Origin: Siphonodentalium dalli
Lineage: Eukaryota; Mollusca; Scaphopoda; Gadilida; Siphonodentaliidae
Assembly: GCA_032622095.1 (NCBI GenBank)
Contig: CP136068.1
Coordinates: 155,399,151 to 155,463,150, forward strand
Length of the DNA stretch: 64,000 nt
Reading direction: 5' to 3'
The notes under the pieces are model-generated. The model searched no databases. It worked only from the letters and a program-made list of their open reading frames with translations, and was not told the origin of the DNA. The position numbers and the translations under genes are program-made. Positions 9,640 to 20,842 of the stretch are shown piece after piece. Position 1 is the first letter of the stretch. The number at the start of each line of letters is the position of its first letter.

Positions 9640-12510
9640 CCAATTGTCGTGGGGTCCCACAGGCAGGCTTTGTTTGTCTGTGGGATTTCTTATTTGAGCA
9701 TTCCTACATGCAACTGCGTGGGAATCAAGTAACCACTCGTCAGTTAATGATAAATTATCAAAGAGTTAAATACATTTGTGGGGATATTCATGTGGGAGGT
9801 CCAGCAAGCAGGCTTGGCCTGTATGTGGGATTTCTCATTTGAATATTCCTTCATAAAAATGCATGGGAATAAAGTAACTACTCATTAGTACATGTTTATC
9901 TATCAAAGGATTAAATAGTTTGATGTATATGATAATATAAATATAGTAAGTCCAAAATGCTTGTAATTTATATGTGTTGTGCTAATTGTATGTGCTGAGC
10001 AAAGTGTACATATTAATGAGTTATTGCATAAGAATGAGACTACAAGTAGTAACTTTATAAGTCATAATCTGACAAGAGAATGCTCCATTGAGTGTTGACC
10101 ATTGATTCCCATCCACTGTTTGTGGGGATGTTCATGTGGGAGATCACACAGGTAGGCTGTGTCTGTTTGTGGGATTTCTCACTTGAGTATTCCTTCATAT
10201 GAATGCATGGGAATAAAGTAACTACTCATTAGTACATGTTTATCTATCAAAGGATTAAATAGTTTGATGTATATGATAATATAAATATAGTAAGTCCAAA
10301 ATGCTTGTAATTTATATGTGTTGTGCTAATTGTATGTGCTGAGCGAAGTTTATGTATTAATGAGTTCTTACATAAGTATGAGACTACAAGTGGTAACTTT
10401 ATAAGTCATAATCTGACAAGAGAATGCTCCCTTGAGTGTTGACCATGGATAACCATCCAATATTTGTGGGATGTTCATGTGGGGGATCCCACAGGCAGGC
10501 TTTGTCTGTCTGTGGGATTTCTTAGTTGGACATTCCTACATGTAACTACATGGGAATCAAGTAACCACTCGACAGTTAATGATAAGTTATCAAAGAGTTA
10601 AATATATTTGTGGGGATATTCATATGGGAGATCTAGGAGGCAGGCTTGGCCTGTATGTGGGATTTCTCATTTGAGTATTCCTTCATATGAATGCATAGGA
10701 ATAAATAACTACTCATTAGTAAATGTTTATCTATCAAATGATTAAATAGTTTGATGTATATGATAATATAAATATAGTAAGTCCAAAATGCTTGTAATTT
10801 ATATGTGTTGTGCTAATTGTATGTGCTGAGCAAAGTGTACATATTAATGAGTTATTGCATAAGTATGAGACTACAAGTGGTAACTGTATAAGTCATAATC
10901 TGACAAGAGAATGCTCCCTTGAGTGTTGACCATGGATTCCCATCCACTGTTTGTGGGGATGTTCATGTGGGAGATCACACAGGTAGGCTGTGTCTGTTTG
11001 TGGGATTTCTCACTTGAGTATTCCTTCATATGAATGCATGGGAATAAAGTAACTACTCATTAGTACATGTTTATCTATCAAAGGATTAAATAGTTTGATG
11101 TATATGATAATATAAATATAGTAAGTCCAAAATGCTTGTAATTTATATGTGTTGTGCTAATTGTATGTGCTGAGCGAAGTTTATGTATTAATGAGTTCTT
11201 ACATAAGTATGAGACTACAAGTGGTAACTTTATAAGTCATAATCTGACAAGAGAATGCTCCCTTGAGTGTTGACCATGGATTCCCATCCACTATTTGTGG
11301 GATGTTCATGTGGGGGATCCCACAGGCAGGCTTTGTCTGTCTGTGGGATTTCTTAGTTGGACATTCCTACATGTAACTACATGGGAATCAAGTAACCACT
11401 CGACAGTTAATGATAAGTTATCAAAGAGTTAAATATATTTGTGGGGATATTCATATGGGAGACCTAGGAGACAGGCTTGGCCTGTATGTGGGATTTCTCA
11501 TTTGAGTATTCCTTCATATGAATGCATAGGAATAAAGTAACTACTCATTAGTAAATGTTTATCTATCAAAGGATTAAATAGTTTGATGTATATGATAATA
11601 TAAATATAGTAAGTCCAAAATGCTTGTAATTTATATATTTTGTGCTAACTGTATGTGCTGGGCGAAGTTCAATCCAACAGTTAGGCTTGGCCAGTCTGAG
11701 ACTTATTATTTATATATGCCTTCATATGAATGCACGGGAATCAAGTAACTACTCATTAGTAAATGTTCAGTTACCAAAGAGCTAAATAGTATGATGTATA
11801 AGAAGACATAAATATGTTAAGTCCAAATATGTGTAGTTTATATGTGTTGTGCTAATATATGTATTGAATGAATTGCTACACGAGTATCAGTGACAATATT
11901 ATAATTCATCATCTGACCAGAGAAATCATGATTGACTGTTATCCATTGATTCTCACCCATTTATTAGCAGGGATGTTCTTTTGGGGAGCCCGACAGGGAG
12001 GCTTGGTCTGTCTGGTGGACTTCTTAATTGACCATTCCTGCAAGCTAATACACCGGAATCAAGTAACTACTCATTAAAATTATCAATTACCAAAGGATTA
12101 AATAGTGTGATTTAACAATTTTATAATTTCACCCACACAGAGCCCCAGACAAACATGAGCAGACGACACTCTTCTATATGCTTCTATATATGTGTGGGGC
12201 TCCCTGTAGGTTAATGGATGTTTTTTTTATTTTATGTCCTACAAATTGTAAGAAACATTTATTTAAAAAAAATGATAAAAAATTGTTAGGCCAATGCATT
12301 CTCTTATATATGCGAGGCGACCTATGGTCGACTCGCATATATAAGAGAATGCATTGGCACAGGGTAAAAAAATGTTGGCAATTCCAAAATATGTGTTCTT
12401 GATATGGACTTGTACTAAGTCTTTATGCTATGCTAAGTTCATGAATTGAATGGGTTGCTTCATAATTAAGTAACCACTCATTTGTGAATGTTCAGTTGTA
12501 AAAAGATTCT
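9640..12510 (+). repeat. Higher-order tandem array, period about 831 bp
   Basis: Three related but distinct sub-blocks alternate: a CCCACAGGCAGGCTTTG block (9656, 10488, 11319), a CAGGCTTGGCCTGTATG block (about 9805, 10640, 11475) and an ACACAGGTAGGCTGTG block (about 10147, 10977). The same block recurs every 831-832 bases, so the higher-order unit is about 831 bp. Each sub-block continues into a conserved GGGAATAAAGTAACTACTC segment. Distal copies (11650-12510) are more diverged and are interrupted by a half-MITE at 12113-12368. No coding capacity is seen. Confidence 0.9.
12113..12368 (-). mobile_element. Half-copy of the TA-type palindromic MITE inside the tandem array
   Basis: This segment matches the right half of the element at 12726-13452 (AGAGCCCCAGACAAACATG ... 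shared hairpin ... CAGGGTAAAAAAA) but lacks its TGACCCGCC end. Tandem-array sequence continues on both sides, so it interrupts the array. Confidence 0.75.
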
Positions 12511-12725
12511 GTAGTCTGTAGTCTCTGTAGTCTGAGTCACATGACAAAACATAAATGCTGGTAAAATCCAGAACATGTGTACTGTACATGCATATGCATA
12601 ACACTCGCTAGTTTGTGTTACAACAGTCGGGTTCGACATCGTATAACTGTCACACAGTTCTAGGTGTGGTAACTCACCACAAACGGAATACAGCAAATCG
12701 TATCATACATCCGACATCATATATT

Positions 12726-13452
12726 TGACCCGCCATATCAAATCAAGTCGTAAGTCGGGATTTTTTTTTATACCCTGTGCCAATGCATTCTCTTATATAT
12801 GTGAGTCGACCATAGGTCGCCTCGCATATATAAGAGAATGCATTGGCCTAACAATATTTTTTCATTTTTTTAAAATAAATGTTTCTGACAATTTTTAGGA
12901 CATAAAATAAAAAAACATCCATTACCCTGCAGGGAGCCCCACACATATATAGAAGCATATAGAAGAGTGTCGTCTGCTCATGTTTGTCTGGGGCTCTGTA
13001 TGGGTGAAATTATAAAATTGTTAAAGAATACAAGAAAAAATTATTAAAATTGTAAAAAATTGTTAGGCCAATGCATTCTCTTATATATGCGAGGCGACCT
13101 ACGAGAATGCATTGGCCTAACAATTTTTTACAATTTTAATAATTTTTTCTTGTATTCTTTAACAATTTTATAATTTCACCCATACAGAGCCCCAGACAAA
13201 CATGAGCAGACGACACTCTTCTATATGCTTCTATATATGTGTGGGGCTCCTTGCAGGGTAATGGATGTTTTTTATTCTATGTCCTACAAATTGTAAGAAA
13301 CATTTATTTAAAAAAAATGATAAAAAATTGTTAGGCCAATGCATTCTCTTATATATGCGATGTGACCTATGGTCGACTCGCATATATAAGAGAATGCATT
13401 GGCACAGGGTAAAAAAATCCCGACTTACGACTGGATTTGATATGGCGGGTCA
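12726..13452. mobile_element. 727-bp palindromic fold-back element (TGACCCGCC ends)
   Basis: Almost the whole element is an inverted repeat centred near 13090. The outer ends are TGACCCGCCATATCAAAT and its complement. Moving inward, each arm holds a copy of the shared hairpin, an AT-rich spacer, and a GGAGCCCCACACATATA...GGGGCTCTG segment that is itself a stem. The centre is a damaged third hairpin (13075-13122) lacking its loop region. With one more base pair the ends read TA/TG...CA/TA, compatible with a TA target. It encodes no protein, and a single strand could fold into one long hairpin. Confidence 0.85.
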
Positions 13453-13913
13453 CATATTTCTAGACTCAAAGAACATAGCATAAATGCATCCTATACAGTG
13501 ACTTCCCGATTTGTCAGATGACATAGTTTCAAATAATCATGTCAGTTTTTTCATCCCTTTCCCGTGATACTCATGACAAATGATCGTCCTCAATCTGACC
13601 GACATATCAAGCACGATGATAAACCAATTCAGTTCCAATTGCTCAAAATCGATATCACAATAAAGGTACCAACTGTGTGTCCGCAAAATACCTAGAACAG
13701 GTCGCGATCTAGTTAAAGTACATTGTCATGTTTTAGATGTAGAGTGATCTCCCTCGCAACGCATTGCACATTGCATACACACCAACCCTACATTAAAGTG
13801 ACTTTGGAGTATTCACCATTTTATAATATAATGCACACTTAAGACATGAGCGATAAGAACATCAAACGAACTCTAACCACATACATATTTCATCAAGCAT
13901 AAACCTCAAGTGA
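13453..13913. other. Unannotated stretch before the LINE
   Basis: No ORF or repeat is recognised. The 3' part may be the 5' UTR of the retroelement beginning at 13914, but no boundary is visible. Confidence 0.3.
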
Positions 13914-14613
13914 TTGATGGTTTACTGTGATTTCCAGCCCACCCCTTCATCAATTGATGTACAGGTGTTGTTCAATAATGTTAATGTATGTGACTGTTTT
14001 TGCATTGTGTATTTTGTTGTTTCTGCTTTATTATTATTATGTCCTTGGTCCAATTATGCACATCAATCAATTATGTCTACGACTACCGATAGAATAACAT
14101 TAGACGAAATACAGGAGCTAGATAAATATTATCTCTCAAAACTTCATGCTGTAACTGACGATGCTGAAGAGCCTGCATCTATGTTTTCAATGTATAAACA
14201 AAGATGCCCATATATATCGATAGATCAACTGCAATTTAAAGCTAACGCACACAAAGCTGGACTTTCAGTCATGCATCTGAATATAAGAAGTCTGACAGCT
14301 AACTTTGATTCGTTTTGTGAATTCGTGTCGACATGCCACGACAAAGGCAATCCCTATGATATCATGGGAATTTCCGAAATTTTCAAAATACGTAATTATA
14401 TTAACTACGATATTGAAGGATAGCACTCTCTTATATATAACACCAGATCAGATAATGATGGTGGTCGAGGTGGTGTAGGGTTGTATATAAACACAAATAT
14501 TCCGTTTATTCTGAGACCAGATATTGCAGATTTCGCGCCTCGTGTATTCGAGTCAATCTTTGTAGAAATATACCCGAACAGCAAGCGCAGCCATGTTATT
14601 GGTTGCATTTATG
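13914..14613 (+). pseudogene. LINE 1, ORF2 N-terminus: AP-type endonuclease, first part
   Basis: This is the endonuclease half of a jockey/CR1-group non-LTR retrotransposon polyprotein, which nicks chromosomal DNA to prime reverse transcription. The first 169 codons include VMHLNIRSL (the N-containing first endonuclease motif) and DIMGISEIF (the catalytic-Glu motif). An in-frame TAG at 14421-14423 breaks the frame. The same frame then continues with GGVGLYIN, ESIFVEIYP and IGCIYGPNSAPRADLDAF, typical of this endonuclease. At that point the gene runs into a minisatellite built from its own sequence. Codons before about residue 75 are less conserved and the true start is uncertain. The element is dead. 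Confidence 0.8.
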
Positions 14614-15965
14614 GACCCAATAGTGCCCCGCGAGCAGACCTCGATGCATGTATAGACCCAACAGTGCCCCGCGAGCAGACCTCGATGCATTTATAGACCC
14701 AACAGTGCCCCGCGAGCAGACCTCGATGCATTTATAGACCCAAGAGTGCCCCGCGAGCAGACCTCGATGCATTTATAGACCCAACAGTGCCCCGCGAGCA
14801 GACCTCGATGCATTTATAGACCCAACAGTGCCCCGCGAGCAGACCTCGATGCATTTATAGACCCAAGAGTGCCCCGCGAGCAGACCTCGATGCATTTATA
14901 GACCCAACAGTGCCCCGCGAGCAGACCTCGATGAATTTATAGACCCAACAGTGCCCCGCGAGGAGACCTCGATGCATTTATAGACCCAAAAGTGCCCCGC
15001 GAGCAGACCTCGATTCATTTATAGACCCAACAGTGCCCCGCGAGCAGACCTCGATGCATTTATAGACCCAGCAGTGCCCCGAGAGCAGACCTCGATGCAT
15101 TTATAGACCCAACAGTGCCCCGCGAGCAGACATCGATGCATTTATTGACCCAACAGTGCCCCGGGAGCAGACCTCGATGCATTTATAGACCCAACAGTGC
15201 CCCGCGAGCAGACCTCGATGCGTTTATAGACCCAACAGTGCCCCGCGAGCAGACCTCGATGCGTTTATAGGCCCAACAGTGCCCCGCGAGCAGACATCGA
15301 TGCGTTTATAGACCCAACAGTGCCCCGCGAGCAGACCTCGATGCGTGTATAGACCCAACAGTGCCCCGCGAGCAGACCTCGATGCGTTTATAGACCCAAC
15401 AGTGCCCCGCGAGCAGACCTGGATGCGTTTATAGACCCAACAGTGCCCCGCGAGCAGACCTCGATGCGTGTATAGACCCAACAGTGCCCCACGAGCAGAC
15501 CTCGATGCGTTTATAGACACAACAGTGCCCCGCGAGCAGACCTCGATGCGTGTATAGACCCAACAGTGCCCCGCGAGCAGACCTCGATGCGTTTATAGAC
15601 CCAACAGTGCCCCGCGAGCAGACCTCGATGCGTTTATAGACCCAACAGTGCCCGCGAGCAGACCTCGATGCGTTTATAGACCCAACAGTGCCCCGCGAAC
15701 AGACCTCGATGCGTGTATAGACCCAACAGTGCCCCGCGAGCAGACCTCGATGCGTTTATAGACCCAACAGTGCCCCGCGAGCAGACATCGATGCTTTTAT
15801 AGACCCAACAGTGCCCCGCGAACAGACATCGATGCATTTATAGACCCAACAGTGCCACGCGAGCAGACCTCGATACATGTATAGACCCAACAGTGCCCCG
15901 CGAGCAGACCTCGATGCATTTATAGACCCAACAGTGCCCCGCGAGCAGACCTCGATGCGTTTATG
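14614..15965 (+). repeat. 41-bp minisatellite derived from LINE endonuclease codons, about 33 copies
   Basis: A 41-bp unit (GACCCAACAGTGCCCCGCGA ... CTCGATGCATTTATA) repeats about 33 times with few differences. The first unit is the native LINE sequence encoding GPNSAPRADLDAF, and the last unit runs straight back into LINE coding sequence (METFSTITGK). One copy is 40 bp (near 15648). The added length between the first and last unit starts is therefore 1311 bp, a multiple of three, so flanking codons stay in the same frame although stops occur inside. Downstream copies tend to have GCGTTTATA and upstream ones GCATTTATA. ORFs on either strand here are repeat artefacts. Confidence 0.95.
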
Positions 15966-16169
15966 GAAACATTTAGCACAATTACAGGCAAAATAAATTC
16001 CGAACGAAAAAAGGCATATTTACTATGTGACAAAAATATAAATTTATTAAATTTTAAGAATCACACAAAAACGAACACATTTATAGAAAAACTTTTTAGT
16101 GACGGTTTCCTGCCTCTTATAAAAGTCGAATCTATGAAATTATTCTGGATGAAAATAGACAAAATTTAA
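15963..16169 (+). pseudogene. LINE 1, endonuclease, second part
   Basis: The reading frame resumes in the frame used before the minisatellite: METFSTITGKINSERKKAY, NLLNFKNHTKTNTFIEKLF, then DGFLPLI, which matches the late endonuclease segment that normally precedes the SDH motif. The expected following stretch (a DHIYTN-like motif and more than 100 residues) is absent, so an internal deletion or frameshift lies near 16125-16145. Confidence 0.75.
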
Positions 16170-17134
16170 GGAAAACATGGGGGATTACAGGGGACCTAAT
16201 AAGAAGTAAAAAGCCATTGCCACGAAATCCTGCATATACTTTACAAATGGGAAAAATTAGCGACCATACGGAAGTAGCTGAGACATTTAACGAATTCTTT
16301 GTTGGCATAGGTGAATCTACCAATAACGATATCGACTCTAAAACATCCACAAATTTTAGGGAATACCTTAAAAATGAACATCAAGATAATTTCTTTATTC
16401 GACCTACAACGGTGCACGAAATAATCGAAACCACGAATCAATTAAAAAACAATACAAGTACAGATGGTCACGGAATTTCAACCAAATTGATAAAGGAAAC
16501 TATTTCCAATATAGCTTCGCCCCTCAGTCATATATTCAACTTATCATTTGCAAATGGTATTTTCCCCACATCCATGAAAACAGCCAAAGTTAAACCAATT
16601 TTCAAAAATGGAGACTCGAAATTATTTAATAATTATCGACCAATAAGTATTCTACATTTATTTTCAAAGATATTGAAAAACCTATGTCGAAACGTCTTTT
16701 TAAACTAAGATCGATCTTCTATACGAGCTCAATACGGTTTTCGAAAATCGCATACAACAACTCAATCGATTCTACAGTTAATAAAACAAGTCACGGAACG
16801 AAATAACTCAACATTATCAATATGTATTGACTTATCTAAAGCGTTTGACACTATTTCTCATGACACTTTGCTATCTAAAATGCAGTTTTACGGCATAAGG
16901 GGTATATCCCTGTCTTGGTTTAGAAGCTACCTCGCAAATAGACGTCAATTTGTAGATTTTAATGACCACAAATCCTCATATAAGAGCATTCCATTTGGTG
17001 TCCAACAAGGATAAGTTCTTGGACCCACAATGTTTTTATTGTACGTTAATGACCTACCCGAAGCCACACGCCTAAATACACTATATTTCGTGGATGACAC
17101 AACTTTATATACATGTACTTCCCATTCTAACATG
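16146..17134 (+). pseudogene. LINE 1, reverse transcriptase domain (decayed)
   Basis: In one frame it reads linker residues (LRKTWGITGDLIRSKKP, FNEFFVGIG) and then RT motifs in order: NNYRPISILHLFSKILK, GFRKSHTTTQSI, ICIDLSKAFDTISHDTLL (RT motif A), YGIRGISLSWFRSYLANRR, IPFGVQQG-stop-VLGP (motif B), LYVNDLP, and FVDDTTLY (catalytic DD box). Two in-frame stops, TAA at 16706 and TAA at 17012, inactivate it. The second lies exactly where a Ser codon is expected in the QGSVLGP motif. Just after the DD box the sequence enters a 32-bp minisatellite. Family: jockey/CR1-group RT. Confidence 0.9.
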
Positions 17135-17350
17135 AAACGTCTTACCACTACAGCCAACTCAGAACTAAACGTCTTACCACTACAGCCGACTCAGAACTAA
17201 ACGTCTTATCACTACAGCCAACTCAGAACTAAACGTCTTACCACTACAGCCGACTCAGAACTAAACGTCTTATCACTACAGCCAACTCAGAACTAAACGT
17301 CTTACCACTACAGCCAACTCAGAACTATACCATTACAACCAACTCAGAAC
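17135..17350 (+). repeat. 32-bp minisatellite derived from LINE RT codons
   Basis: Six full copies of a 32-bp unit (AAACGTCTTACCACTACAGC ... CTCAGAACT) start at 17135, 17167, 17199, 17231, 17263 and 17295, with a diverged partial seventh. The first copy is the native RT sequence encoding KRLTTTANSEL. It is the second coding-derived minisatellite in the same element. Confidence 0.9.
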
Positions 17351-18048
17351 TATGTCTATCTATATATCTATAGGTTTCTTCTAACCTTCACTATGTTGAA
17401 GTTTTAAAGGAGGCACATGAGGTGTAACTATACAATTTTTGAGCAATATTTTTTGTGAATTTTGGATTATATTTAAAAACATGATAAAAACTCAGATTTG
17501 GTAGAGGTTTGTTATGGGAGTTTGAAGTAGTCGCTAAAGAGAGTAGATTTGAATTTGTCCAGGTGTGTGAGGGTAGCAATAGATGGGTCAAGAGAATTCC
17601 ATGCAAGGATAGTACGAGGGTAGAATGAGGTGCGGATGTATTTGGGTCCAGTGTAAAACAGTACGAATTTATTACCTCTGGATGTTGTGAGGGGGGGGGG
17701 GGGGGGGGGGCGGTGTCTCGTATATTGACAATGTTGTTTTTGATTTTATAAAACATGACAAGTGATTGGTATAATCGTCGCTGTTCTAGAGAAGGCCATT
17801 GCAGGTGTCTTAGCATGTCAAATGCACTGCTTGTGTAGTTGTAGATGTTCATTGTGTACCGGGCTGCTCTGTGTTGGACCATTTCTATTTGGTCTCTTGG
17901 GTATGTTTGCCATGGATGCCATATGGTTGAGCAATATTCCAGTTTAGGGCGGACATATGTTTCATAGGCTAGTTCTTTTGTTTTGTGGTTATTTGTCCTG
18001 ATGTTTCTTCTGATGAACCTTAATGTCAATTGTATGATTGGTGTTGCA
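17351..18048 (-). pseudogene. LINE 2: C-terminal RT region, nested antisense in LINE 1
   Basis: On the minus strand the frame reads LRFIRRNIRTNNHKTKELAY, YVRPKLEYCSTIWHPW, EMVQHRAARYTMN, SSAFDMLRHLQWPSLEQRRL and MFYKI. This is the C-terminal region of a CR1/L2-type LINE polyprotein (thumb and connection region after the RT core). The first 19 codons of the longest ORF are antisense LINE 1 sequence, so the real LINE 2 5' truncation point is near 18045. A C-homopolymer run (P codons) at about 17692-17710 marks slippage. Its 3' end carries short TATAGA/ATAG-like repeats (17350-17375), usual for such tails. LINE 1 continues on both sides. Confidence 0.85.
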
Positions 18049-18842
18049 GTAACAAGCTGAAGATAAATATAGACAAATGTAGATATATGCTGATGCACCC
18101 CACAAGACTTCTCAGATTAACCTGACCCTCAATGGCAAAGCACTAATATGCAGTGTTCGTAATAGAAATACCGAAACATCAGTAAAGTTTCTTGGTGTGC
18201 GAATGGACGAAAACCTTAAATTTACATCCCACGTCGAGAACATTGCATCCAAAACATCAAAAGCGATCTGCTGCATTCACCGAGTGAAAAACATCCTGAC
18301 AAGGCGTGCATTAAAATCCCTATATCATGCATTAATCCATAGTCACTTATTGTACGCAATCCAGGTATGGAGACATGTATCACTAACCAGTACACTTTTT
18401 AAATTACAAAAACGAGCAATATGAGTTATCTGCAAAATAAAAATACAACAGCCACACCAGTCCACTATTCAAATCAGTGCACATCCTTAAATTTGAAGAT
18501 CTGTATAAACTACACGTTTCACTATTTATACATGACTGGCATTATAATGCACTACCAAATGCATTTACCTCATATTTCCACACAACAATCAGTTGAACAA
18601 GACAACGCGGTGACATCGGTTGTCGAACACCTAAAACATCATTTTCCACTGAACTTCCGGTTTTTTCGTTCATCAAAATCTGGTCTAGCCTCCACAAAAA
18701 TATAAGAAAGCTCACACCAAGAACCATATTCAAATCTCTTTTGATCAAATCAACGTTAGAAATTTATCCGTCAAATGTCAAATGTAATAATACCAAGTGC
18801 CATGATTGTAGACAATTCCGTGCTAACTTCAATACTGATTAA
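18049..18842 (+). pseudogene. LINE 1, C-terminal region after the nested insertion
   Basis: LINE 1 resumes with NKLKINIDKCRYMLMHP, VKFLGVRMDENLKF, LKSLYHALIHSHLLY and FKLQKRAI, the conserved sequence order after the RT catalytic core in jockey-like elements. A TGA stop (18422) and frameshifts follow. Further identity is seen in HILKFEDLYKLHVSLF, FIKIWSSLHKNIRKL and a terminal CNNTKCHDC cysteine motif ending at TAA 18840-18842. A short AT-rich 3' region (to about 18960) may be the 3' UTR. Confidence 0.8.
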
Positions 18843-18959
18843 TCAACCCCACACAGTCCAATCGACACTCCTGTACTCGCCAAACCTAAATATGTGTAAT
18901 TAATATATATTATATATGGACCAGGGACATATAGATATAACTTTATTAATATACTTGTA

Positions 18960-19796
18960 TATATGTTTAATGAAATCATCACCTGACTTCTCGCCAATAC
19001 TCATTATTTATCTGCACATGGATGTGACGGGAAGACGGTCCTCGAGACCACGTCACCTCCATGCAATATATAGTCATAAATATTTTATCTCACGTGACTA
19101 TCTAAGCCTAATCCACGCTTTGTGATTGGTTGCTTGACATACACTATTATCGATAGTGTCGTCCACGACACGATAGTTGGCCTCCTAATTTTAGCACACC
19201 CACTATCGCTTGGAAAATCCAGAAATCTATTTTTAGCATGCCCACTATTCCGATGAGGTAATTTGAAAGTCATCTCCGCCTCGCTGCAAAAGTTCAACAT
19301 GTTTTTATTCGAAATGTCCTTGTAATCGACAACTAGAGCACAATAAATGATCGTAAGCAAATTCTTTATGTTATTTGCGATGTTTTACCCATGTTTGATG
19401 TGGCGATTTATCATGTTCCTTTCGCCGCTGATCACAATATCGCTTCGATATTTTTGTCTATTTCCTTAGTTCGCGCTACTAAATTTTCTGAACGAATATT
19501 GTTTTCAACTGATGTCATTGTTTAACAACAACAACAACGACGACGACGTCTGCTTTCCATTGCTAGTCAAAATGGCAACAATAATTTCTGAGGAAGAAAA
19601 TTTATAATTGACCTAATTAGAAACCGAGCAATTTATTAAAAAAATTTGACACGCAAAAAAACAAAAGAAACAACAAAACTTTGCACTGAAAATTTTGAAA
19701 TCGTTCTGCGATGAAAAGGGAATACATGGGAATATAGATGACGATGAATTGTTTGACATTATGGATCCTGGGACAGAATGAAAAACGATTGATAAA
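18960..19796. other. Unannotated stretch with small inverted motifs
   Basis: The only structures are a small stem near 19145-19175 (GATAGTGTCGT/ACGACACGATA) and a CAA/CGA trinucleotide run at 19526-19550. ORFs on the minus strand lack domains. Confidence 0.4.
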
Positions 19797-19944
19797 ATAT
19801 AATAAATATTGCACGGCTTGTCGGTGACTATGCCAAAATAGTGGTCATCGGTGGAGGAATAGTCACATCGCATCGGCTCGGGGACGATTCCTCCCCTCGG
19901 ACCACTATTTTGGCATAGTCACCTCCAAGCCGTTCAATATTTAT
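19797..19944. mobile_element. Short fold-back (about 50-bp arms)
   Basis: AATATTGCACGGCTTG ... GACTATGCCAAAATAGTGG on the left is mirrored by CCACTATTTTGGCATAGTC ... CAAGCCGTTCAATATT on the right, with about 55 bases between. This is a non-coding MITE-like inverted repeat. A (CCATA)n run follows at 20008-20027. Confidence 0.75.
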
Positions 19945-20159
19945 ATACATGTAATATTTTATTGCATTTTGTATTCCTATAACTATATTGCAGAATAAAA
20001 TCACACCATACCATACCATACCATACCCAGTTGTCGTCTTTTATTTTTGAGAAGTAATGTGTTTATGATATTCGTGTTTTCTTCCCAATAACAAATATTA
20101 TTATCCATCCCTTAACTAACACCATTTCCGATTGGGCAAAAGCCGCCACGTGATAGTCC

Positions 20160-20245
20160 TGGAAAAAGTTATATTGGACTCCCGAAAGTCATATTGGACT
20201 CCCGACTGTACAATATCACTTTTTATTGGACTCCGTGACGTCACG
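20160..20245 (+). repeat. Short ATATTGGACTCCCG direct repeats
   Basis: The motif (C/T)ATATTGGACTCCCGA occurs twice in a row and a diverged TTATTGGACTCCG follows. The same ATATTGGACTCG word is in the loop of the fold-back at 20489-20660. Confidence 0.5.
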
Positions 20246-20488
20246 AATTAACTCTATTGCGAAATGAATCGGTGAAATTGTGATGCGCGCGCAACACTGA
20301 TGGATTTTAGCAGACGTTTCACTTCCGCATTGAGTTTTTTTCTCACTTCCGTGTTTACTTTTCCAAATCATGTTTTCTGATGATCAATATACAGGCTTTT
20401 ATAGAGAATTAAGTGCCGACAAATACCAAAAATAACCACAAAAGTTTTATTTCCAAAATTTGGATAAACATACAGATGGATAATAAAA

Positions 20489-20660
20489 ATGTCATTATAC
20501 AATGTTGTGTACAGTATGATTTTTTCTTGTACTGGTCCAGGTTTTGGTGAATAATCATATTGGACTCGACACTGGCGTGTCTCGTCCAATATGACTTTTC
20601 ACCACAACCTTGACTCGTACAAGAAAAACTCATACTGTACACAACATTGTATAATAACTT
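20489..20660. mobile_element. Fold-back element with about 77-bp arms
   Basis: The left arm (ATTATACAATGTTGTGTAC AGTATGATT ...) and right arm (... AACTCATACTGTACACAACA TTGTATAAT) are near-perfect inverted repeats meeting near 20573. They also share CCAATATGA. No ORF is present. Confidence 0.85.
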
Positions 20661-20842
20661 TATATTAAAAAACAAGCAAACGTCAATTCTAACCACGTCC
20701 ACTGTACGATTTAAAAAACTGATAGCGTCTCAAGTACGCACAGTTGTAAATAAATTAATACTTCTTTATTGTTGTGAGAAATTAATCGCGATAAACAAAA
20801 TGACAACCACTCCAACAAGGTTAGCCACTGCACTTATAATCC

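Noticed and set aside
15224-15837. Long minus-strand ORFs with a repeated protein motif
   Set aside because: They arise from reading the 41-bp minisatellite in a stop-free frame; the opposite strand is the real LINE coding strand.
14614-15965. CRISPR-like regular repeats
   Set aside because: Units are contiguous 41-bp tandem copies without unique spacers, in a eukaryotic LINE; it is a minisatellite.
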